This document shows, piece after piece, positions 25,147 through 33,618 of a stretch of DNA of 64,000 bases. The notes under the pieces were generated by a model. The model ran no database searches. It had not been told where the DNA came from and saw nothing but the letters and a program-made list of their open reading frames with translations. A program made the position numbers and the translations under genes. How positions within the stretch are numbered: the first letter of the stretch is position 1; each line of letters begins with the position of its first letter. The DNA is taken from positions 930,001 through 994,000 of the forward strand of contig NZ_FRFD01000003.1 of the NCBI RefSeq assembly GCF_900143645.1. Reading direction: 5' to 3'. Source of the DNA: Anaerocolumna xylanovorans DSM 12503 (GTDB lineage Bacteria; Bacillota; Clostridia; Lachnospirales; Lachnospiraceae).

Positions 25147-26220
25147 TTAGAATTTTTTACCCATTAAAGCTGCCAGAGGACGCAGTTCGTCACAAAGCTC
25201 CTCGAACTGTGGGAATGTAAGGGATTGGGGACCATCTGATAAGGCAATAGCGGGGTTTGGATGTGTTTCTATCATAAGGCCATCAGCACCGACAGCAATA
25301 GCACTCCTGGAAAGGGGTTTTACATAGCCTCTGACACCGCTGGCATGGCTGGGGTCTACAATAATAGGAAGATGGCTCTTTGACTTGATTACAGGTACAG
25401 CACTGATATCAAGCGTATTGCGTGTGGCTGTTTCAAAGGTTCTGATACCTCTTTCACATAATACCACATTGGGATTTCCTTCTGCAATGATATATTCTGC
25501 CGCATTGAGCCATTCGTCTATGGTGGCGGACAGGCCTCGCTTTAAAAGAACGGGAAGGCCTGTCTTTCCTGCTTCCTTAAGAAGGTAGAAGTTTTGCATA
25601 TTTCTTGCACCTATTTGAAGCATATCCACGTACTTTACAGCGGCCTCAATTGCAGCCAGACTGGTTACTTCACATACGACAGCCAGGCCGGTTTCTTCTC
25701 TGGCTTCCTTCATGAATTTAAGTCCTTCCTCCTCCAATCCCTGGAAAGCATAGGGAGAAGTACGGGGTTTATAAGCACCTCCGCGAAGAATCTGTGCTCC
25801 TGCTTTTTTTATGGCATGAGCAGTCTCAAAAAGCTGTTCCCTGCTTTCTACCGCACAGGGACCGGACATTATCACCAAGTCCTTTCCTCCGATGAGAGCG
25901 TTGCCTACCTTTACAATTGTAGGTTCAGGGTGGAACTTTTTGTTGGCAAGCTTATAGCTCTCTGTTACCGCAACAATTTTATCTACATCTTCTGCGATTT
26001 CTAAGTTCTGGTCCTGGAGCTTTGTTTTATCACCTACTACACCTATAATTGTGACTTCTTTGCCAGCTGACAGGTGGGGTGTAAGTCCTTTTTCCTCAAT
26101 AATCCGGATAATCTTGTCGATGGACTCTTTTTTTGCATTTGGTTTCATTACGATAATCATACTAATATCCATGCCTTTCCTGTTTTTCTGTATAGCAAAC
26201 TTTGATTTCATTGACTTCAT
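25147..26220 (-). CDS. aroF: 3-deoxy-7-phosphoheptulonate synthase (DAHP synthase)
   Basis: A type I-beta DAHP synthase that joins phosphoenolpyruvate and erythrose 4-phosphate as first step of aromatic synthesis. The N-terminal ferredoxin-like regulatory domain (MIIVMKPNAKKESI...) is followed by the barrel with SGPCAVES, RGGAYKPRTSPYAFQG and the ending VDPSHASG...LMIETHPNP. The chosen ATG has AAAGGAGGAG upstream, but homologues start 20 codons later at MIIVMKP (26160). A 20-codon frame overlaps this extension, so the start is not certain. It is co-directional with tyrA, which follows. Confidence 0.9.
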   Translation of the reverse strand: MKSMKSKFAIQKNRKGMDISMIIVMKPNAKKESIDKIIRIIEEKGLTPHLSAGKEVTIIGVVGDKTKLQDQNLEIAEDVDKIVAVTESYKLANKKFHPEPTIVKVGNALIGGKDLVIMSGPCAVESREQLFETAHAIKKAGAQILRGGAYKPRTSPYAFQGLEEEGLKFMKEAREETGLAVVCEVTSLAAIEAAVKYVDMLQIGARNMQNFYLLKEAGKTGLPVLLKRGLSATIDEWLNAAEYIIAEGNPNVVLCERGIRTFETATRNTLDISAVPVIKSKSHLPIIVDPSHASGVRGYVKPLSRSAIAVGADGLMIETHPNPAIALSDGPQSLTFPQFEELCDELRPLAALMGKKF

Positions 26221-26263
26221 ACATTGTACTCCTCCTTTTACCTCATGTCAATACTGCAAAACA

Positions 26264-26298
26264 TTAAAGTGTAACACTTTAAAGCGCAACGCTTTAAA
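26264..26298. promoter_or_regulatory. Two overlapping palindromes in the aroF leader
   Basis: A perfect 9-1-9 palindrome (TTAAAGTGT/ACACTTTAA, 26264-26282) overlaps a perfect 9-3-9 one (TTTAAAGCG/CGCTTTAAA, 26278-26298). They lie 25 to 60 bases upstream of the aroF ribosome site and could be RNA hairpins or a tandem operator. Confidence 0.5.
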
Positions 26299-26385
26299 GA
26301 CAGACAGAAATAATTTCGAACTATTTGTAGAACCATTGAGAAAATAGCAGTAAAAGCAAGATTCCATGTATAAAGTGCTGATAAA

Positions 26386-26414
26386 AAAATATAATGGACA
26401 AATTAATGTGTCAA
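26386..26414 (-). promoter_or_regulatory. Promoter of the aroF-tyrA operon
   Basis: On the - strand TTGACA (26414-26409), 17 bases and TATTTT (26391-26386). This leaves a leader of about 155 bases before aroF. Confidence 0.6.
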
Positions 26415-26506
26415 ATACACATAAAGTAGTTGTAAATTCAGACTAGTTTTAGTAAAATATAGCTATAATTACAGTTACAAAAAATATAGCAATGGAGGAA
26501 AAAAGG

Positions 26507-28597
26507 ATGAATGTTTACACTTCGGAAAAAATTCGTAACGTTGTTTTGTTAGGCCATGGTGGCTGCGGGAAAACTACTCTTGCAGAAGCTATGGCATTTT
26601 CGGCAGGAATTACAAAGCGTCAGGGAAAAGTAGAAGAAGGTAATACCATTAGTGACTATGATAAGGAAGAAGCAAAAAGGCTTTTCTCTATTAACACTTC
26701 TCTTATCCCCATTGTCTATGAGGATACCAAGATTAATATTCTTGATACCCCAGGATATTTTGATTTTATGGGAGAAGTTGAGGAAGGACTTGCGGCTGCA
26801 GATGCAGCAGTAATTGTAATTGCTGCAAAGTCCGGTATTGAAGTAGGAACCATGAAAGCCTGGGATTATTGCGAGAAATATAACCTTCCGAGAATGTTTT
26901 TTGTAACAGATATGGACGATGACAATGCCAGTTACAGGCAGGTAGTAGAAGATTTAACGGGACATTATGGAAAAAAAATAGCACCTTTTCATATTCCAAT
27001 CAGAGAGAATGAGAAATTCGTAGGTTTTGTAAATGTTGTTAAGATGGCAGGAAGAAGATTCACCTCCATGGGTAAATATGAGGAATGTGAGATACCCGAT
27101 TATTCTATGGAGAATTTAAATAAATTCAGAGAGACGTTGCTTGATTCCGTTGCAGAGACCAGTGAAGAATTAATGGAAAAGTACTTTGCCGGGGAAGAAT
27201 TTACCCAGGATGAGATATCAATTGCATTAAGGGAAAATGTAATCGGCGGAAATGTTGTTCCTGTCTTAATGGGTTCAGGATTATATGCACAAGGTCCTGC
27301 TATGTTGCTGCAGGCAATCGAGAAGTATTTTCCTGCACCGGCAAAGCGTGAGTGCAAAGGAAAAGCTCTCAAAAGCGGAGAAATCTTTCAGGCAGATTAC
27401 AAAGAAGAGCTGCCCATGTCAGCAAAGGTCTTCAAGACCATCGCCGATCCTTTCATTGGAAAATTCTCATTGGTTAAAGTATGCTCTGGTATATTAAAGT
27501 CCGATTCGACTATTTATAATGCTGAAAGGGATACGGAAGAAAAAATATCCCGCCTTTATGTCTTAAGAGGGAAAGAGCAGATTGAAGTAAATGAGCTTCA
27601 TGCCGGAGACGTTGGTGCTATCGGTAAGCTAAGTAATACCCTTACCGGTGATACGCTTTCTACAAAAGCATTTCCTGTAGTCTATGACAGGCCCGTTATG
27701 CCGGTACCTTACACCTACCAGAGATTTAAGACAAAAAATAAAGGAGATGACGATAAGGTATCCCAGGCCTTGGCTAAATTAATGGATGAAGATCTTACCT
27801 TAAAGGTGGTAAATGATAAAGAGAATAGACAGACGCTTCTTTATGGAATCGGAGACCAGCAGCTTGAAATCGTTGTAACAAAATTATTCAATAAATATAA
27901 GGTTGAAATAGAAATGATGAAACCCAGGGTTCCTTACAGGGAAACCTTAAGGAAGAAGATAAGAATACAGGGCAAGTATAAGAAACAGTCAGGAGGACAT
28001 GGTCAATACGGGGATGTTCATATTGAATTCGAACCCTCCGGCAATATGGAAGAAGCTTATGTATTTGAGGAAAAAGTATTTGGCGGTGCAGTTCCTAGAA
28101 ACTATTTCCCGGCAGTGGAAAAAGGAATTGCGGAATGTGTCCTAAAAGGACCTTTGGCAGGCTATCCTGTTGTTGGCTTAAAGGCGACTTTGGTAGATGG
28201 GTCCTACCATCCGGTGGATTCCTCTGAAATGGCATTTAAGATGGCAACCATTCAGGCATTTAAGCAGGGCTTTATAGCTGCTTCTCCGATATTATTAGAG
28301 CCGATTGCAACCCTTAAAGTATTAGTACCGGATAGATATACCGGCGATATTATGGGGGATCTGAATAAGAGAAGAGGCAGAGTTCTTGGTATGAATCCGG
28401 TAACGGGAGGAAAGCAGGAAATCATAGCAGATATCCCTGTATCAGAGCTTTATGGTTATTCGACGGATCTTCGTTCCATGACAGGCGGAGCGGGAGATTT
28501 CTCCTATGAATTTAACCGTTATGAGCAGGCACCGGGAGATGTTCAGCAAAAAGTTATCGATGAGAATGAGAAAGAACTGATGGCAGCCGGAGAGTAA
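26507..28597 (+). CDS. Elongation factor G-like GTPase (EF-G paralogue)
   Basis: A 696-residue translational GTPase with G1 motif GHGGCGKT (16-23), G3 DTPGYFDF and the EF-G domains II to V (ending in the GYPVVGLKATLVDG and MTGGAGDFSYEFNRYEQ segments). The switch I region lacks the usual RGITI sequence and has KRLFSINTSLIP instead, a mark of the FusA2-type paralogues, so it is unlikely to be the main translocase. GGAGG precedes the ATG, which is preferred over one five codons earlier. The exact role (ribosome rescue, recycling or stress) is not known. Confidence 0.88.
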   Translation: MNVYTSEKIRNVVLLGHGGCGKTTLAEAMAFSAGITKRQGKVEEGNTISDYDKEEAKRLFSINTSLIPIVYEDTKINILDTPGYFDFMGEVEEGLAAADAAVIVIAAKSGIEVGTMKAWDYCEKYNLPRMFFVTDMDDDNASYRQVVEDLTGHYGKKIAPFHIPIRENEKFVGFVNVVKMAGRRFTSMGKYEECEIPDYSMENLNKFRETLLDSVAETSEELMEKYFAGEEFTQDEISIALRENVIGGNVVPVLMGSGLYAQGPAMLLQAIEKYFPAPAKRECKGKALKSGEIFQADYKEELPMSAKVFKTIADPFIGKFSLVKVCSGILKSDSTIYNAERDTEEKISRLYVLRGKEQIEVNELHAGDVGAIGKLSNTLTGDTLSTKAFPVVYDRPVMPVPYTYQRFKTKNKGDDDKVSQALAKLMDEDLTLKVVNDKENRQTLLYGIGDQQLEIVVTKLFNKYKVEIEMMKPRVPYRETLRKKIRIQGKYKKQSGGHGQYGDVHIEFEPSGNMEEAYVFEEKVFGGAVPRNYFPAVEKGIAECVLKGPLAGYPVVGLKATLVDGSYHPVDSSEMAFKMATIQAFKQGFIAASPILLEPIATLKVLVPDRYTGDIMGDLNKRRGRVLGMNPVTGGKQEIIADIPVSELYGYSTDLRSMTGGAGDFSYEFNRYEQAPGDVQQKVIDENEKELMAAGE

Positions 28598-28636
28598 CGT
28601 CAATTATCAGAGGCTGGAATAAAATAACAACTACGG

Positions 28637-28676
28637 GAAAAGCTCTATGGCATCTCTGCTATGGAGCTTTTCATTT
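28637..28676 (+). terminator. Intrinsic terminator after the EF-G paralogue
   Basis: GAAAAGCTCTAT and ATGGAGCTTTTC form a 12-base-pair stem with one G-U pair, then ATTTTA. Confidence 0.7.
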
Positions 28677-28759
28677 TACATACAATATAGATTATTTATC
28701 GTACAGCTCGTATAATTGAATAAATTATATAAATTAACTATTAACTTTCATATTTAGGG

Positions 28760-28787
28760 TTGTGTTTTTTGCATTTTCCTGTATAAT
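28760..28787 (+). promoter_or_regulatory. Promoter directly before the DUF1538 gene
   Basis: TTGTGT (28760-28765), 16 bases, TATAAT (28782-28787). The ATG of the next gene begins 6 bases after the -10, which is where transcription would start. Confidence 0.6.
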
Positions 28788-28793
28788 GGAAAT

Positions 28794-30482
28794 ATGAAAA
28801 CATTACGAACATTAAAAGAGGTCTTTTTATCATCACTTCCCTTGGCAATTATAATAATAGTTATCTGCGTATTTGTGGCGCCGTTAGAGAACCCGCATGA
28901 CTATATTAAATTAACTGTGGGTTATGCGAGTGTTGTATTTGGGCAAGCCTTTTTTCTGATTGGATTGGATTCAAGCATCCTGCCGGTCGGGAAACTTGTG
29001 GGAAGTTCATTAGCAAAATTTAATAAGGGCATATTCGTCATACTGTTTGGTGTCTTGTTCGGAATTCTTGCAACGGTCGCAGAGCCTGCATTAGTAGTAC
29101 TTGCACGGCAGACCCACATGATTATGAACGGGGTGAATGAAACTGTTTTTGTATGGATTTTAAGTACGGGAGTTGGCATATTCGTCGGACTCGCTTTGTA
29201 CCGTGTTGTCAAGGATATGAATATCAAGGTTGTTTTTGTGATACTATATATCCTGATATTTTTAACGGTAATTTTTGTTCCTGAGGAATTTGTGGCGCTG
29301 GCTTTTGATGGCAGTGGAGCTACGACCGGTGATATTTCCGTCCCGTTTATTCTCGCACTGGGTATGGGAATTTCGGCAACAATGTCAAAACGCAAAACCA
29401 ATGACGATATATTTGGAATCATCGGAATTGCTTCGGTAGGTCCTATACTGGCAGTGTTTATTTACGGAATAGTAATGAAAATTATGTATGGCGGGGAGAT
29501 TCCGGCAGCGGGAGTATATGATCCTGGTGCCTCAGAAAGTTTTGTATCGATAATTCTTTCTAATATTTCCGGTGTGGCTCTTGCTTTAATACCTATTGTA
29601 GCTGTTTTTCTGCCTTTTCAGCTTTTTGTCATTAAGCTGCCTAAAAAGCAATTTAAAAGAATACTTCTTGGTATTGCCCCGGTATACATAGGCTTGCTCA
29701 TTTTCTTATCAGGAATTGATTATGGGTTTGCGTTTGCAGCCAAGTATATAGGAGAAATATTCTTGAATGGAGCTCGCCCGGAATGGTTTAAATGGCTTCT
29801 CCTGCCTCTTGGATTTGTTTTGGGAGTTGCTATAACCTTGTCGGAACCCGCTGTTACGGTCTTGGGAGAACAACTCGAGGAAATTACCAATGGTCATATT
29901 AAAAAGCTGACGATCCGGATTACCCTTGCCATTGGAATTGGATTTGCCTCATTGCTTTCCATGGCTAAAATCCTGACTCAGGTCAATATTCTTTGGTTCC
30001 TGATTCCTCTTTATGCCTTGGCTCTGATTATGATGCTGTTTACTTCTTCTTTATTCGTAGGGCTTGCCTTTGATTCAGGCGGAGTGACAGGAGGAGCGTT
30101 AACATCGGCATTTTTGACCCCCCTTACCTTGGGGACCGCCCAGGCTGTTGCATCGACAGCAGGTGCCAAAGCACAGTCTGTGCTGACAAACGGATTTGGA
30201 ATCATTGCTTTTATATCAGTAACGCCCTTGATTGCAGTGCAGGCATTGGGAATTATATACGATAGAAAAGTTAAACAGGCACTGAAGATTAATGCAGAAT
30301 ATGAAAATGCGGAGTATGAAGAATTATTTTCTTATGCGGCACAAATGGATATGGAAGAAGAAGCCGATATGAAAACTCAAAATGATATGGAAAATGAAAC
30401 CGATTATGTGGGAGACGCGTTTAGTGCCGAAGGATGTGACTTAGAACAAAACTCCGACTTAAAGGAGGTCAAGTATGAATAA
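28794..30482 (+). CDS. DUF1538 family membrane protein (duplicated)
   Basis: A 562-residue membrane protein with about twelve helices in two related halves. Each half has a similar motif: ATVAEPALVVLARQ in the first and VAITLSEPAVTVLGEQL in the second, each followed by another glycine-rich segment (AFDGSGATTGDISVPF and AFDSGGVTGGALTSAF). Such inverted or tandem duplication is a transporter feature, but no function is established for DUF1538. The C-terminus is a polar acidic tail of about 60 residues. No ribosome binding site is seen, and the promoter is so close that the mRNA may be leaderless. Two PII-like genes follow and overlap. Confidence 0.85.
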   Translation: MKTLRTLKEVFLSSLPLAIIIIVICVFVAPLENPHDYIKLTVGYASVVFGQAFFLIGLDSSILPVGKLVGSSLAKFNKGIFVILFGVLFGILATVAEPALVVLARQTHMIMNGVNETVFVWILSTGVGIFVGLALYRVVKDMNIKVVFVILYILIFLTVIFVPEEFVALAFDGSGATTGDISVPFILALGMGISATMSKRKTNDDIFGIIGIASVGPILAVFIYGIVMKIMYGGEIPAAGVYDPGASESFVSIILSNISGVALALIPIVAVFLPFQLFVIKLPKKQFKRILLGIAPVYIGLLIFLSGIDYGFAFAAKYIGEIFLNGARPEWFKWLLLPLGFVLGVAITLSEPAVTVLGEQLEEITNGHIKKLTIRITLAIGIGFASLLSMAKILTQVNILWFLIPLYALALIMMLFTSSLFVGLAFDSGGVTGGALTSAFLTPLTLGTAQAVASTAGAKAQSVLTNGFGIIAFISVTPLIAVQALGIIYDRKVKQALKINAEYENAEYEELFSYAAQMDMEEEADMKTQNDMENETDYVGDAFSAEGCDLEQNSDLKEVKYE

Positions 30483-30792
30483 TCACTTAATTGATAATGT
30501 TGAATATTTAATTTTAATCGCCGGCAGAAAACAAAAAGATGCACTATTGAGCAAAATATGTGACATCGATTGCCGGATTGTCAACACCATATATGGAAAG
30601 GGAACTGTTAAGTGCAGCTATTTGATGGATATGCTGGGGTTTGTTCCTGAAGAAAACAAGGTAATTATTACTTGCATCTTGCCAAAAGATAAAACGGATG
30701 CTATATTTAAGATATTATTGAATGAATTTGATTTTGGCCGTCCTAATACAGGGATAGCCTTTACATTGCCCATATTGGGTATGGCGTTTTAA
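30475..30792 (+). CDS. PII-like protein, first copy
   Basis: A 105-residue protein with the two beta-alpha-beta units of the PII fold (VEYLILIAGRKQKDALLSKI and ENKVIITCILPKDKTDAIFKILLNEF) and the end AFTLPILGMAF in place of the usual KIFVLPVEEVV. The region of the T-loop (IYGKGTVKCSYLMDML) is short and has no tyrosine 51 equivalent. AAGGAGG precedes the ATG, which overlaps the DUF1538 stop by 8 bases. It ends before the C-terminal segment of normal PII proteins. It probably binds the membrane protein and reports a nucleotide or metabolite state; this is inference. Confidence 0.78.
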   Translation: MNNHLIDNVEYLILIAGRKQKDALLSKICDIDCRIVNTIYGKGTVKCSYLMDMLGFVPEENKVIITCILPKDKTDAIFKILLNEFDFGRPNTGIAFTLPILGMAF

Positions 30793-30817
30793 CATTTACT
30801 AGGAGGAAGCAATTCAA

Positions 30818-31153
30818 ATGGAAAGTTCCGATAAAATCAAAGCCCTTTTTATTGTAGTGAATGCCGGATATACAGATACAATCATGGATATCATTCGGGC
30901 GGAAGGGGCAGGTGGCGCTACAGTCATAAATGCACGAGGTGAGGGTTCTCATCATGAAATGTTCATGGGAATAACCGTTGATTATGAAAAGGAAATCATT
31001 CTGACAATTGTTGACGAAGCCACTGCAAAGCGAATTATGATGGCAATCAAGGAAAATGCAGGCTGGAAGTCCCCGTTGCATGGAATCTGTTTTCTTATGC
31101 CGATAAATGATATTATTGGGATAAGAGCCGGAACCAATGAGTTTGGCGAATAA
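30818..31153 (+). CDS. PII-like protein, second copy
   Basis: A 111-residue protein nearer to classic PII: KALFIVVNAGYTDTIMDIIR, a short T-loop RGEGSHHEMFMGITVD, EIILTIVDEATAKRIMMAI and ICFLMPINDIIGIRAG. The SHHEMF stretch with paired histidines takes the place of the normal T-loop tip, which could bind metal. AGGAGGAAG precedes the ATG, 25 bases after the first copy. The two differ enough that they might form a hetero-trimer or have separate roles. A terminator ends the operon. Confidence 0.82.
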   Translation: MESSDKIKALFIVVNAGYTDTIMDIIRAEGAGGATVINARGEGSHHEMFMGITVDYEKEIILTIVDEATAKRIMMAIKENAGWKSPLHGICFLMPINDIIGIRAGTNEFGE

Positions 31154-31237
31154 AAATGACGTGTAAGCAAATTGGGTGGATTTTGTAAGGAACTGATTTG
31201 AAAACGTGATTTCAAATATGATGTATATACTTGTCAG

Positions 31238-31280
31238 GAGCCTGTCTGCGTGCATTAATCGTAAACAGGCTCTTTCTTCT
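31238..31280 (+). terminator. Intrinsic terminator after the DUF1538-PII operon
   Basis: GAGCCTGT and ACAGGCTC form an 8-base-pair stem with a 19-base loop, followed by TTTCTTCT. Confidence 0.65.
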
Positions 31281-31345
31281 ATTGATGAAACAGTTGGAAT
31301 TGGTGCTGACATTTCAGGATTTTGCGGGTAACTTCTGAAAAAGTG

Positions 31346-31374
31346 TCGACGAACGCTTCAAAGTAGGGTATACT
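31346..31374 (+). promoter_or_regulatory. Possible promoter of the YgiQ gene
   Basis: TCGACG (31346-31351), 17 bases, TATACT (31369-31374). Confidence 0.4.
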
Positions 31375-31438
31375 TAGTAAGCATCATATAAATGTCATTA
31401 AATGATAAATTGATTAACCCGAAATAAGCGAGGAATAG

Positions 31439-33514
31439 ATGATAAAAGATTTTTTACCGATTAGCAAAGAAGATATGGATAAAAGAGGCTGGGAGCAGTG
31501 TGATTTCGTATTCGTCATAGGAGATGCCTATGTAGATCACCATTCTTTTGGTCCGGCAATTATCAGCAGAGTACTGGAAAGTCACGGATATAAGGTGGGA
31601 ATTATATCCCAGCCTGACTGGAAGGATGTAAACAGCATACAGATTCTTGGAACGCCAAGGCTTGGCTTTTTAGTCAACGGCGGCAATATGGATACAATGG
31701 TAAACCACTATACCGTTGCCAAGAAGAGAAGAAGTATGGATTATTATTCCCCCGGCGGGGTCATGGGCAAGCGGCCGGACAGGGCAACCATTTGTTATTG
31801 CAACCTGATACGTAAAGCCTATAAGCATGCGCCTGTTATAATCGGCGGGATTGAAGCCAGCCTTAGAAGACTGGCTCATTACGATTATTGGAATGATACT
31901 GTTAAGCGTTCCATACTCCTTGACTCCCAGGCAGATATTCTGTCTTACGGAATGGGGGAACACTCCATTGTTGAAATAGCAGATGCCCTGGACAGCGGCA
32001 TTCATATTTCCGATATCACCTTTATTGATGGAACCGCCTATAAGACCAAAAGCCTGGAATCTGTTTATGATGCGGTTACGCTGCCTTCATTTGAGGAAAT
32101 TGTAAAAAGTAAAGTAGAATTTGCAAAAAGCTTTAATATCCAATATAACAACACAGACCCTTATTCCGGAAAAAGGCTGGTGGAAAAGTACAAGGAGAAC
32201 GAGTATGTTGTCCAGAACCCGCCGGCAAAGCCTCTCACACAGGCAGAAATGGACAGGATATATTCTCTGCCCTATATGAGAGAGTATCATCCTTCCTATA
32301 TTCCTTTGGGCGGAATACCGGCTATCGAAGAGCTAAAATTCAGCCTCGTCAGTAACAGAGGATGTTTTGGAGGCTGCAGCTTCTGCGCCTTAACCTTCCA
32401 TCAGGGGAGAATTGTGCAGACCAGAAGCCATGAATCTATTCTGGCTGAAGCAAATCATCTGATATGGGACAAGGATTTTAAAGGATATATTAATGATGTG
32501 GGAGGGCCTACAGCGAACTTTAGGCATATGGCCTGCGAGAAGCAAAAGACAAAGGGAGCCTGTGTCAATAAACAGTGCCTCTTTCCGACTCCCTGCAAGA
32601 ATTTAAAGGTAGATCACAAGGATTATCTAAATCTTCTTCGTAAGCTTAGAAGTCTTCCTGGAGTGAAAAAGGTATTCGTTCGTTCGGGTATCCGCTTTGA
32701 TTATCTGGTGCAGGATAAGGATTCTGACTTTATGCAGGAGCTTTGTGAACATCATGTCAGCGGACAGTTAAAGGTGGCTCCGGAACATATCAGTGACAGT
32801 GTATTGGAATTAATGGGTAAGCCTAAGAATGCTGTTTATGAAGATTTTATTCGAAAATATAAAAAGACCAATGAGGAATTGGGGAAGAAGCAGTTCGTAG
32901 TGCCATATCTAATGTCCTCCCATCCAGGCTCTACTTTAAAGGAGGCTATTGCATTAGCGGAATACTTAAGGGACCTGGGTTACATGCCGGAGCAGGTGCA
33001 GGATTTCTATCCTACTCCTTCCACCATATCCACCTGTATGTATTATACAGGGCTGGATCCAAGAACCCTAAAGCCGGTCTATGTTCCCAAAACTCCCCAT
33101 GAAAAGGCAATGCAGAGGGCACTGATTCAATACCGGAATCCCAAGAATTACGATTTGGTAGTGGAGGCTCTTACACAGGCAGGACGAAGGGACTTAATCG
33201 GATTCGATAAGAAATGCCTGATAAGGCCGCGGGGCAGAAACCAGGCGTCCGGTGAGAAAGAGACAGCCAAGACTTTCTCAAGGTCTGACCATAAGGGCTC
33301 TAATGGACAGGCGGGAGGTAAAAAGACAGACAGACGGGCCGTAACTTCAAAAAAAGAATATACGGACAAAAAAAGGGCTGTTTCTGGCAGCAAAGACCAT
33401 AAAACAAGCCAATCCTTCGATAAGGGTAAATCCCAATACACAAGCTCTGCAGTAAGAAGCAGCAATACAAAACAGGCATCAAAGGATAAGAGTAAGAAAG
33501 GAATAAAGAGATAA
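31439..33514 (+). CDS. YgiQ family radical SAM protein
   Basis: A 691-residue radical SAM protein of the YgiQ/UPF0313 family. The SAM cluster is CFGGCSFC (C309, C313, C316), and the family N-terminal domain is seen (FLPISKEDMDKRGW, DAYVDHHSFG). The start follows GAGGA. Residues from about 600 to the end form a long, lysine- and serine-rich tail (KTDRRAV, KKRAVSGSKDHK) that is probably disordered and may bind nucleic acid. The reaction is not known for the family. It stands alone with a promoter and a strong terminator. Confidence 0.88.
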   Translation: MIKDFLPISKEDMDKRGWEQCDFVFVIGDAYVDHHSFGPAIISRVLESHGYKVGIISQPDWKDVNSIQILGTPRLGFLVNGGNMDTMVNHYTVAKKRRSMDYYSPGGVMGKRPDRATICYCNLIRKAYKHAPVIIGGIEASLRRLAHYDYWNDTVKRSILLDSQADILSYGMGEHSIVEIADALDSGIHISDITFIDGTAYKTKSLESVYDAVTLPSFEEIVKSKVEFAKSFNIQYNNTDPYSGKRLVEKYKENEYVVQNPPAKPLTQAEMDRIYSLPYMREYHPSYIPLGGIPAIEELKFSLVSNRGCFGGCSFCALTFHQGRIVQTRSHESILAEANHLIWDKDFKGYINDVGGPTANFRHMACEKQKTKGACVNKQCLFPTPCKNLKVDHKDYLNLLRKLRSLPGVKKVFVRSGIRFDYLVQDKDSDFMQELCEHHVSGQLKVAPEHISDSVLELMGKPKNAVYEDFIRKYKKTNEELGKKQFVVPYLMSSHPGSTLKEAIALAEYLRDLGYMPEQVQDFYPTPSTISTCMYYTGLDPRTLKPVYVPKTPHEKAMQRALIQYRNPKNYDLVVEALTQAGRRDLIGFDKKCLIRPRGRNQASGEKETAKTFSRSDHKGSNGQAGGKKTDRRAVTSKKEYTDKKRAVSGSKDHKTSQSFDKGKSQYTSSAVRSSNTKQASKDKSKKGIKR

Positions 33515-33542
33515 GAAGTGCCATCTCTGATATTATAAAAAT

Positions 33543-33584
33543 AAAGGGTGTCCCGGAAAGTATATTATGACCGGGACACCCTTT
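33543..33584. terminator. Bidirectional terminator between YgiQ and the C26 hydrolase
   Basis: AAAGGGTGTCCCGG and CCGGGACACCCTTT form a perfect 14-base-pair stem between two convergent genes. Confidence 0.8.
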
Positions 33585-33618
33585 AGCTATCGGATTGTAT
33601 CATGTTTTTATTTGGATA

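Noticed and set aside
26051..26347. A 98-codon + strand frame over the aroF start and leader
   Set aside because: It runs antisense to aroF and through the palindromes; no ribosome site and no plausible protein features.
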